From positions 1,922,001 to 1,986,000 of the forward strand of contig NZ_AP028934.1 in assembly GCF_036323475.1 (NCBI RefSeq): a DNA stretch of 64,000 bases, given 5' to 3'. Under the pieces are notes generated by a model. It saw only the letters and a list, made by a program, of their open reading frames with translations, had not been told where the DNA came from and ran no database searches. Within the stretch, counting starts at the first letter, position 1, and every line of letters begins with the position of its first letter. The position numbers and the translations under genes were made by a program. The DNA is from Solobacterium moorei. GTDB lineage: Bacteria; Bacillota_I; Bacilli_A; Erysipelotrichales; Erysipelotrichaceae. Shown piece after piece: positions 1 to 7,437 of the stretch.

Positions 1-531
1 TGCATAGATACGTTCCATGATTTCTTTAGAGATATGTGCATATCTTGGCCCTGGTGCGAATACGAATTGTCCATTACATGCGGCTAGGCAATCTACGATA
101 CGTGGACCATCCTTATCTTCAATTTCAATTCCACAAGCATAGATATATCCATAAGAAGAAAGATCTAATGAATCTGTCCATTCCTTTTGGAATGTATACT
201 CGGCACCATGGTAAGAAAGGAATGTTCTTTCCCCACTATCTTCAACCAAGCAATAACAACAACCATTTTCTTGTTCAGTACGAATTGTGGTAGTAATACC
301 TGCTTTTTGTAATTCTGATTCTACAAACTTTCCATATACACCTGTACCTACTGGTGAAAGAAATGTATATGGCAAAGAGAGCTGATGTAATATCGATACG
401 ACATTAAATGCACAACCACCAATCTGTAATGTTTGACCATAAATGTTCGCATCCTGTGCGGATGCAGGTATCGCTGGTAAGTTAATAATCACATCACAAA
501 CGGTTGAACCAATGATTAAACAGGGGTTCAT
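1..531 (-). CDS. PfkB-family carbohydrate kinase, N-terminal part (runs off left edge)
   Basis: An open frame runs on the minus strand from an ATG at 531 to base 1 without a stop, so only the first 177 codons are present. The start of the protein (MNPCLIIGSTVCDVI) followed by a glycine-rich IGGCAFNVV stretch is the N-terminal signature of the ribokinase/PfkB fold, in which this region forms the first strand and the sugar-binding lid. The family phosphorylates sugars or nucleosides with ATP in the cytoplasm. The ATP-binding C-terminal signature lies outside the window, so the substrate cannot be assigned. It is the last gene of a minus-strand run with the rhodanese and phosphatase genes. Confidence 0.85.
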   Translation of the reverse strand, partial: MNPCLIIGSTVCDVIINLPAIPASAQDANIYGQTLQIGGCAFNVVSILHQLSLPYTFLSPVGTGVYGKFVESELQKAGITTTIRTEQENGCCYCLVEDSGERTFLSYHGAEYTFQKEWTDSLDLSSYGYIYACGIEIEDKDGPRIVDCLAACNGQFVFAPGPRYAHISKEIMERIYA

Positions 532-542
532 GTTTCTATCCT

Positions 543-854
543 CTATGCTTTCTTATAATGAATAATACCACCAATGTTCTTGGCATTTGTATAGCCTAAT
601 TCTCTTAACCGTAAGACAGCCGCGCCAGATCTTCTACCACTATGGCAATACACAAATAGTGGAGTGTCTTTTTCATAATGCATGTTTTCAATTTGATCAA
701 ACTCAGAGAGCGGAATATTTACACTATCAGGAATATGTTCTTCTTCATATTCATCTTCTTCGCGGACATCCAGCAATACTGCGCCAGGAATCGTCTTCAT
801 GTTTTTCAGTTCTTCATTGATGTCCGTTGGACGAAAGATATCAAATAATCCCAT
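543..854 (-). CDS. Single-domain rhodanese-like protein
   Basis: This 103-residue protein is a single rhodanese domain. The active-site loop CHSGRR is seen at residues 70-75, with Cys70 as the predicted persulfide-carrying residue, and LLDVRE near residue 28 is the usual domain-opening motif. Rhodaneses move sulfane sulfur between donors and acceptors in the cytoplasm. There is no signal peptide. An SD (GGAGG) lies about 11 bases before the ATG. The stop of the upstream phosphatase gene is only 3 bases away, so the two are probably cotranscribed. The physiological sulfur donor is unknown. Confidence 0.88.
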   Translation of the reverse strand: MGLFDIFRPTDINEELKNMKTIPGAVLLDVREEDEYEEEHIPDSVNIPLSEFDQIENMHYEKDTPLFVYCHSGRRSGAAVLRLRELGYTNAKNIGGIIHYKKA

Positions 855-857
855 TTA

Positions 858-2123
858 CTATTTCACCTCCATGAATTCTTCTGGTGTTATCATGAGTTGG
901 TCTAAGTGATATGTGCCATGACTAAACGTGAACTTTGCAATCCCACCATTTGGCATGATGTGTTTTCCTTCTGCCTTCTTTTGTTCAGTTAAATCTGCAC
1001 GATAAATGTTAAATAAATGTTTGAGTAATGTCATATAAAGTGAGCCATGTGCTACAAGTAATACATTCTCACCATCTTTTGCTCGTGATACTACAAGTTT
1101 TAAAATTCGATCAATACGTTCAACGACCTGTTCTTCGCTTTCCCCACCCACATCACTAAAATCAACACGTGGATTAAAGCGTTCATACAATTCATCCATG
1201 ATAGCGTCTCGTACTCTCGCTTCATAGGTTCCAAAGTTAATTTCTCTTAAATCTCGATTTGGTATCGCTGTGATATCATGTGACTCTAAGATATACGCTG
1301 CAGTATCACGCGCTCTTTCTGCAGTTGAACAATACGCAAACGCAAAATCCACATGACGCAATGCTTTACCAGATAACTTCACTTGTTCAATTCCCTGTGC
1401 AGTAAGTGGACTATCACTTCTTCCCTGCATACGGTTATAGTGATTAAACAGTGTTTCTCCATGTCTTACATAGTAAAGGTTTACTGTCTTCTCTTCCATC
1501 TTGTATACGAAGTTCTTTGGCTCTACTGGAACCTGTTGAATTTGATATTCACCATCTTCGTATGTAAATACCATGATTCCACCATTTGGAATCATGGTGT
1601 GACCTGCCGTAATACACTCTTGATGTAGTACATCAATATCAACACCTAATAGGTACTTCATGGTACAGATTTGATACATTCCATGACCTACAAGTAGAAT
1701 ACGATCACCATCTTCAGCCTCATCAATAATTGTTTGTAACGTCTTGCGAATACGCGTTTCCATCATTGCTGGGGATTCACCACCAGCCCCACTATAATCT
1801 AAGCTTTCTCGACATTGACGGATTTCTTCAGCATGTGCTGTATGTCTAGCTCCTTCTAACCTACCAAAACTCATTTCATGTAATCCTGAAAGTAGAATTG
1901 GCTGAACCTCTCTACCTTTCGCTATGATATCCGCGGTATTCCAAGCACGTTCACTTGGGGAAGAATAAATATGATCAAACCAAACATCCTTGAGTCGGTT
2001 TGATGTTTCATGTGCCTGTGCAATGCCACGCTCTGTTAATGGGGAATCACAACTTCCCTGCATACGGCCTAAATGATTGAATAATGTTTCTCCATGACGA
2101 ACAAGATAAAAAGTAATTTTCAT
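858..2123 (-). CDS. Tandem double-domain histidine phosphatase (phosphoglycerate mutase-like)
   Basis: The 421-residue protein is two copies of the histidine phosphatase domain joined head to tail. RHGE motifs are at residues 9-12 and 220-223, each followed by LFNH and RMQG, and each half has its second catalytic histidine in a GHG or AHG motif (near 147 in the first half). Usual family members are about 200 residues with one domain. Both halves keep the catalytic histidines, so both could be active phosphomonoesterases, but the substrate is not evident. The protein is cytoplasmic. It is the first gene of a run with the rhodanese gene. The similar layout of the halves points to an in-frame duplication and fusion. 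Confidence 0.85.
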   Translation of the reverse strand: MKITFYLVRHGETLFNHLGRMQGSCDSPLTERGIAQAHETSNRLKDVWFDHIYSSPSERAWNTADIIAKGREVQPILLSGLHEMSFGRLEGARHTAHAEEIRQCRESLDYSGAGGESPAMMETRIRKTLQTIIDEAEDGDRILLVGHGMYQICTMKYLLGVDIDVLHQECITAGHTMIPNGGIMVFTYEDGEYQIQQVPVEPKNFVYKMEEKTVNLYYVRHGETLFNHYNRMQGRSDSPLTAQGIEQVKLSGKALRHVDFAFAYCSTAERARDTAAYILESHDITAIPNRDLREINFGTYEARVRDAIMDELYERFNPRVDFSDVGGESEEQVVERIDRILKLVVSRAKDGENVLLVAHGSLYMTLLKHLFNIYRADLTEQKKAEGKHIMPNGGIAKFTFSHGTYHLDQLMITPEEFMEVK

Positions 2124-2194
2124 GTCTGTTCTCCTAACGCATTTATACTATCATTTTCTGCTCATTATAGTAATTGTATACCGTAAATTCGCTC

Positions 2195-2221
2195 CAAAAA
2201 AGAAGGACTGTTTGTCCTTCT
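2195..2221 (-). terminator. Rho-independent terminator after the 131-aa gene
   Basis: Read on the minus strand, AGAAGGAC and GTCCTTCT form an 8-bp stem around a short loop, followed by a run of six T. It lies directly after the stop at 2236. Confidence 0.8.
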
Positions 2222-2235
2222 AGTATAAAAATGGA

Positions 2236-2631
2236 TTACTTCATTACAAAGCCAACTGCAGTACCGCGACGTACAGGTGATAAGCGTACATATGTTTCAA
2301 TCTTTGGATAACTGGATACTTCATGGTATTCAATCTCATCCCACTTTAACCCTGTATTGTGTGCGGTTAAGAAGTCATCTACACCAAGTGACATCTCTGG
2401 AACCGGCACAAGCGTAATTGTTGGGCTATTATCATCCAAATAGTTCCAACCACCCATGATACCTAGTGTTTCATCTAGGCTTTCATGGTACATGATACTG
2501 AGGTAACGGCTATCTGGAGTGCGTCCATGATAGTCATATGTATTACCGATGAATACCGCACCGTTTTCATCGCGATATAATACTACAACGTTTTGGTACT
2601 GATCTAATGATACTGTTTTTTTGAGTTCCAT
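2236..2631 (-). CDS. Uncharacterised 131-aa cytoplasmic protein
   Basis: I do not recognise this family. The protein starts MELKKTVSLD, has no signal peptide or membrane segment, is mildly acidic and looks like one compact mixed alpha/beta domain. The start at 2631 is chosen because GGGGG lies 6-7 bases upstream of that ATG; an in-frame TTG two codons earlier sits inside the SD region. It follows the M18 aminopeptidase gene with a short gap and is closed by a strong terminator, so it probably ends the hflX-aminopeptidase transcript. No function is proposed. Confidence 0.7.
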   Translation of the reverse strand: MELKKTVSLDQYQNVVVLYRDENGAVFIGNTYDYHGRTPDSRYLSIMYHESLDETLGIMGGWNYLDDNSPTITLVPVPEMSLGVDDFLTAHNTGLKWDEIEYHEVSSYPKIETYVRLSPVRRGTAVGFVMK

Positions 2632-2653
2632 AATCAACCCCCTTGTATCAATA

Positions 2654-4021
2654 CTATTTCATATCTTTGAGGAAAGCAACATATGCGCGATATGCTTCGT
2701 ATACGTCTGCCTTAGATACTGTTTCAAATGGAGCATGCATGTTCTGAACACAGATACCTGCATCGATAACATTCATATTCTTATTGGCAAGAATATAAGC
2801 GATTGTTCCGCCTCCACCAACATCAATCTTACCTAATTCACAGGTTTGGAACATAACGTTGTTATCATCCATGCACTTACGAATCTGTGCCATAAATTCA
2901 GCACTTGCATCGTTAGAGCCAGACTTACCACGAGAACCTGTATACTTGTTAAAACAGATACCCTTTCCGAAGTAAGCCGAATTCTTTGGTTCATATACTT
3001 CAGGATAATTTGGATCATACGCAACAGATACGTCACTTGATAACATAGCACTATTTTCAAGAGCCTCATGTAAGTTTACAAGTGTTGCGCCAACTTGCTT
3101 GTCTAATAACTTTGTAACGACGTGTTCAAAGAAATCACTGTGTGCACCAGTAGCACCTACAGAACCGATTTCTTCCTTATCAACTAGGATACATACAGAT
3201 GTACGTTCTGGCTTATCAATTTCCGCAATCGCACGAAGAGATGTGTATGCACATACCTTATCATCATGACCATAACCTAAGATCATAGAACGATCTAAAC
3301 CATAATCACGTGCTTCACCAGCAGGTACAACTTCAATTTCTGCTGAGAGGAAGTCATCCTCATCAATGTCGTATTGTTCCTTCAAGAGGTCTAAAAGATA
3401 TGCTTTAACAGGATCCTTTTCAACACCCTTCTTAGGAATAGAACCTACTAATAGGTCTAACTTTTCACCTTCTACGACAGTCGCTGCTGGCTTTTGTAAT
3501 TGTTGAGCAGCTAAGTGAATCAATAAGTCTGAGATACCTACAACTGGATCACCTGGCTTATCACCAATGTTAATTTCAACTATTGTGCCATCCTTCTTGC
3601 ATACAACACCAACAAGTGCCATCGCACGTGCTACCCATTGGTACTTCTTGATACCACCATAATAGTGTGTATCCATTAATACTAAGCCATCCTTTTCATA
3701 AAGTGGCTTTTGCTTGAGGTCCATACGAGGTGAATCGATATGTGCACCTAAGATATTCATACCTTCTGTTAATGGCTTTTTACCCATTACAAATAAGATA
3801 ACGTTCTTACCTTTGTTTACAGCGTAATAACGATCGCCAGCCTTTAGTTTCTTCGCTGTTTCTACTGGTTTAAAACCATGTGCTTCCGCAAATGCTACAG
3901 AGTTAGTCACAAATGTGCGCTCTGTCTTTGAGTTGCTTAAGAATACACGGTAATCTTCGTTAAATGCGTGTAGTTTCTTTAACTCCGTTTTATTGAGTTT
4001 TTCCCAAACTGTGTTTCCCAT
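2654..4021 (-). CDS. M18-family metalloaminopeptidase (ApeA-like)
   Basis: This 455-residue protein matches the M18 (aminopeptidase I) family in length and motifs. AHIDSPR at residues 93-99 supplies the first metal-binding His and the catalytic Asp, VDKEEIGSVGATG in the second half carries the catalytic Glu pair, and NMHAPFE near the C-terminus carries the last metal-binding His. These enzymes are cytoplasmic, oligomeric, zinc- or cobalt-dependent and remove N-terminal residues, often acidic ones. It starts 2 bases after the hflX stop, so the two are probably translated from one mRNA. No signal peptide is present. Confidence 0.92.
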   Translation of the reverse strand: MGNTVWEKLNKTELKKLHAFNEDYRVFLSNSKTERTFVTNSVAFAEAHGFKPVETAKKLKAGDRYYAVNKGKNVILFVMGKKPLTEGMNILGAHIDSPRMDLKQKPLYEKDGLVLMDTHYYGGIKKYQWVARAMALVGVVCKKDGTIVEINIGDKPGDPVVGISDLLIHLAAQQLQKPAATVVEGEKLDLLVGSIPKKGVEKDPVKAYLLDLLKEQYDIDEDDFLSAEIEVVPAGEARDYGLDRSMILGYGHDDKVCAYTSLRAIAEIDKPERTSVCILVDKEEIGSVGATGAHSDFFEHVVTKLLDKQVGATLVNLHEALENSAMLSSDVSVAYDPNYPEVYEPKNSAYFGKGICFNKYTGSRGKSGSNDASAEFMAQIRKCMDDNNVMFQTCELGKIDVGGGGTIAYILANKNMNVIDAGICVQNMHAPFETVSKADVYEAYRAYVAFLKDMK

Positions 4022-4023
4022 TT

Positions 4024-5265
4024 TTATTCTCCTTTTATCTGATACTTTGCAAAGACATGTAACATCTTTTTCTCACCTGTGATTCGAACAATCAAACCAT
4101 CTTGATGGTACTCTAGGATATCCATATCTAGGATTGCTTTATATGTATCGAACATGCTTATTTTATCATAGCCTAGTTTACATACAATGCTTTCTTCTGC
4201 TGGATAAATCATTTCAATGATTTCTTCCAGCAATGTATCTAAGCCTTCTTTTGTATAACAAGAGATGGTAAGACCATCTACTCTTTCTGGATGTGCTAGC
4301 TTGTCTATCTTATTGAACACATGAATCTGTGGAATATCTTCCGCATGAATCTCTTTTAAGGTTTCTTGGGTAATAGCGCTCTTTTCTTGCCAACTAGAAT
4401 CTGACACATCGATCACATGGATTAATAAATCTGCATCTCTTGCCGCATCCAAAGTACTCTTGAACGCTTCAATCAGTCCATGTGGTAAGTCTGATACAAA
4501 ACCAACTGTATCATACAACAAGAATTTCTTATGTTTACTTTGTACCATACGAACGCTCGTATCCAAAGTTGCAAATAACATGTCTTGTTCGAGAACTTCT
4601 TGACCCCTAGCATCCTGCATGGAAAGGATCGCATTCATCAAGGAACTCTTACCAGCATTGGTATAACCAACTAAAGCAACGCGTTTCAATAATGTCTTTT
4701 GCCGTCTTCGCTCATCCTGATAACGACGTACTTCTATCTTTCGTAGTTCTTCTTTTAAGTCGTTAATTTTCTTTTGGTATCTTGCGGCGATGACGGATGA
4801 TCGCATCTCACCAGCACCACGGTTTGTGACTGCACCACCACGTGAACGTTCGTTATCATTATCCGCATGTAGTACACGTGGTAAATCATACTGTAAACGT
4901 GCCACTTCTGTCTGCAATTTTGCCTGACGACTGCGTGCACGCTTGGAGAAGATATCTAAGATTAACGCTGTACGATCAATCACATTGACCCCACAATATG
5001 CAGAGATGCGATCACTCACCTGTATCTTTAAGGGATTGAAGAAAATAATACCATCTGCACCTAGTTCTTCACACATCGCTTTTAATGTTTCTAATTTTCC
5101 TGTACGGAATGCGGTATGTGGATCCATACTCTTTGATTGTTGGGTGATTGTTCCTAATACTTCTAAGTTACATGCATTACAGAGTGCTTCACATTCTTGC
5201 ATCGCACTTGTAAAACTACTACTATTTGCTTGTAAACAAACACCCGCAAGAATAATTTTTCGCAT
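4024..5265 (-). CDS. hflX: Ribosome-associated GTPase HflX
   Basis: The 413-residue protein has the HflX layout: an N-terminal nucleotide-binding domain with the HTAFRTGKLE segment, a coiled-coil linker rich in Arg/Lys/Glu (about 155-190), and a GTPase domain with P-loop GYTNAGKS at 200-207, DTVGF as G3 and NKID as G4. HflX binds ribosomes and helps split or rescue stalled ones. The linker motif is a variant here: it reads RGGAVTNRGAGE where most homologues have a GGxGxRGPGE-type sequence. The gene sits 15 bases after the GNAT stop and 2 bases before the aminopeptidase gene. Confidence 0.93.
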   Translation of the reverse strand: MRKIILAGVCLQANSSSFTSAMQECEALCNACNLEVLGTITQQSKSMDPHTAFRTGKLETLKAMCEELGADGIIFFNPLKIQVSDRISAYCGVNVIDRTALILDIFSKRARSRQAKLQTEVARLQYDLPRVLHADNDNERSRGGAVTNRGAGEMRSSVIAARYQKKINDLKEELRKIEVRRYQDERRRQKTLLKRVALVGYTNAGKSSLMNAILSMQDARGQEVLEQDMLFATLDTSVRMVQSKHKKFLLYDTVGFVSDLPHGLIEAFKSTLDAARDADLLIHVIDVSDSSWQEKSAITQETLKEIHAEDIPQIHVFNKIDKLAHPERVDGLTISCYTKEGLDTLLEEIIEMIYPAEESIVCKLGYDKISMFDTYKAILDMDILEYHQDGLIVRITGEKKMLHVFAKYQIKGE

Positions 5266-5280
5266 GCATGTTCCTCCTTC

Positions 5281-5772
5281 TTATTTATCCTCTAACTGTA
5301 AGTAATAATAACTAACTGCTAGCCATTGATTGTGTTTATAGCCAATCTCTTCAAACGTCGCCTTTTTGACAAAGCCAAATCTTTCATGTAGCTTTTCGCT
5401 TGCGATATTACCAGTTGTTACAAGCGATACGATATTCTTATATCCAAATTTTCTAGCAATATCTATCATTTCTTTCATCAGAGTTTTACCATATCCACGA
5501 TGGCACGAATTAGGATCTAAGTAGATTGCTAAATCAACTGTACATGCGTATGCTTGACGACTATTAAAGTCGGAATAATATGCATACCCAACTGGTTTAG
5601 CATTTTCTTCTAAAATAATCCATGGATACTTCTCTGTAATTTTATGAACACGTTGTTTGAATTCATTTAACGTTAATTCTTCGGTTTCAAATGTTGCAGT
5701 ACTATTCGTAATATACCAGTTATACCAATCTAGAATAACTGGTATATCTTTTTCTTCAATATTTCTAATCAT
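5281..5772 (-). CDS. GNAT N-acetyltransferase, phosphinothricin acetyltransferase-like
   Basis: The 163-residue protein is a one-domain GNAT enzyme similar to the PAT/MnaT group, which acetylates small amines or amino acids with acetyl-CoA. It starts MIRNIEEKDIPVILDWYN, contains the group's HRGYGKTLMKEM acetyl-CoA pyrophosphate loop, and ends with the N-x-x-S-x-K-L-H-E-R-F-G-F motif. The ATG at 5772 overlaps the stop of the upstream amidohydrolase gene by 8 bases, which suggests translational coupling. An in-frame start 7 codons earlier would lie inside that gene. The acceptor substrate cannot be read from sequence. Confidence 0.87.
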   Translation of the reverse strand: MIRNIEEKDIPVILDWYNWYITNSTATFETEELTLNEFKQRVHKITEKYPWIILEENAKPVGYAYYSDFNSRQAYACTVDLAIYLDPNSCHRGYGKTLMKEMIDIARKFGYKNIVSLVTTGNIASEKLHERFGFVKKATFEEIGYKHNQWLAVSYYYLQLEDK

Positions 5773-7336
5773 TAGAGTACACCGTGTTACCATCCATCAC
5801 TGTTAACATTATCTTTGTTTGATGGATGCTAGAAACAGGTATTGTACGTATATCTTTTTCTAATACAACAAAGTCGGCATAATATCCTTCTTGAATTGCG
5901 CCAATACAATGATCCATAAACAACATCTTCGCACCGTTTGTTGTAAAGGAAGCAATCGCTTCATCAACTGTTAGACATTCCGCTTCATTCATGCATGCAT
6001 CATAAGAGATTGATTTTCTTGTGACTGCACATTCAATTCCCTTTAAGACATTCGGCATTTCAACCGGCGCATCTGAACCATTGGATGCTAGGGTTCCTTC
6101 TAATAATGTCTTATATGGATAAGAAGTACTTGCAAGTTCCTTACCGACTCTGGAAGCAAGAATCTGTGCGTCATAATCAATAAAGATGGATTGGAAATAA
6201 CATGCTAGCTTCTGATCAAGAACCTGTTTGATTTGATCAGGTCTCATAATTTGGCAATGTACAATACCATGGTGTAAAGGATTACCTTCTAACACAGTAC
6301 CTTTGTATACATGCAGTACATTATCTAATGCCGCATCTCCAATCGCATGTGCGATGGTTGGCATATTGAATTGGTTTGCTAAACGTACGTAAGTTTCAAT
6401 GACATCTTCTTCCAAAGACGCAATTCCCTTCGTTGTTGGATCATCCGCATATGCATTCTTCATATATGCTGTTCTTGCACCTAACGAACCATCTGTAATT
6501 AACTTTAATGGACCAATACGGAAATAGTCATCACCTACATCAAAGGTATAACCATCATCTAAGAACTTTGAGAATTCCTTTGGATTATTAAACTCACACT
6601 GTTCATTGACACGTACCGTCATATCTTGTTTGTACGCCAGCGATTCGAAAGCACTCAATACAGGTTTATAGTCATGCGCAACTGCCAAGAAATCATCACT
6701 ACCAACTGTTGTAACACCAAATCGATTCGCATAACTTGCACCAATGTGGATGTATTCTTTAATCTTTTCGACATCTGGTTGTGGGTATGCATTATGAATA
6801 TTATTTAAAGCATTCTCTTCCACAAACCCATTTTCATAGTCAACGTTTCCACCTTCAATCTTTGTGTGTTCTGTAATACCAGCAGCTTTTAGGGCAGCCG
6901 TATTAGCAGATAAAACATGACCACACGCACGTGTTAAAGCAATTGGAACATCTGTACTAATTTCATCAAGCATCTGTCTTGTTGGCTTTTGATGGTCCGG
7001 GAAGGATTCTTCATTATAACCACGACCGATAATCCACTCACCCGCCTTTGTAGTCGAAAGCTTTTCTTTCACCTTTTCGATAACTTCTTCATTGGAATGA
7101 CAATCATCCAATACAACATTAGATAAGTACATGCCAAGTTCTGCTAAATGCATATGACTATCCACAAAACCCGGGACAACGAACATACCCTTTAAGTCAA
7201 CGATTTCAGCACCTTCCCCACAGAGTAATTCTTCAATCTCTTGGTTTGTGCCAACTTTAATAATATATTCATCACTCGTCGCAAAAGCAGTTGCTGGATT
7301 TTGCCAGATATTACAATTGATATAACCTTTTTTCAT
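5765..7336 (-). CDS. Amidohydrolase family 3 protein (YtcJ-like)
   Basis: This 523-residue cytoplasmic protein belongs to the amidohydrolase 3 / YtcJ group. DSHMHLAE is the first metal-binding HxH motif, the middle contains TDGSLGARTA, and AHAIGD and NGSDAPVE are the later metal and catalytic motifs. Family members hydrolyse N-substituted formamides or related amides, and the true substrate is often unknown. The start at 7336 (MKKGYINCN) is favoured over an in-frame Met 15 codons upstream because GGAG lies about 10 bases before it. The gene overlaps and probably is coupled to the GNAT gene, hinting that both act on one amine or amide compound. Confidence 0.85.
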   Translation of the reverse strand: MKKGYINCNIWQNPATAFATSDEYIIKVGTNQEIEELLCGEGAEIVDLKGMFVVPGFVDSHMHLAELGMYLSNVVLDDCHSNEEVIEKVKEKLSTTKAGEWIIGRGYNEESFPDHQKPTRQMLDEISTDVPIALTRACGHVLSANTAALKAAGITEHTKIEGGNVDYENGFVEENALNNIHNAYPQPDVEKIKEYIHIGASYANRFGVTTVGSDDFLAVAHDYKPVLSAFESLAYKQDMTVRVNEQCEFNNPKEFSKFLDDGYTFDVGDDYFRIGPLKLITDGSLGARTAYMKNAYADDPTTKGIASLEEDVIETYVRLANQFNMPTIAHAIGDAALDNVLHVYKGTVLEGNPLHHGIVHCQIMRPDQIKQVLDQKLACYFQSIFIDYDAQILASRVGKELASTSYPYKTLLEGTLASNGSDAPVEMPNVLKGIECAVTRKSISYDACMNEAECLTVDEAIASFTTNGAKMLFMDHCIGAIQEGYYADFVVLEKDIRTIPVSSIHQTKIMLTVMDGNTVYSND

Positions 7337-7403
7337 ATGTAATGATCTCCATTTCTTCGTAAAGATTATACTATTAACCACTCATTCCTTCATAGGAAAT
7401 ACC

Positions 7404-7431
7404 TAAAAATCACCATACTTTCATATGGTGA
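7404..7431 (-). terminator. Terminator after the MacB-like ABC gene
   Basis: On the minus strand TCACCAT and ATGGTGA form a 7-bp stem with an 8-base loop, followed by TTTTTA. It is 6 bases beyond the ABC transporter stop. Confidence 0.75.
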
Positions 7432-7437
7432 CTTCGT

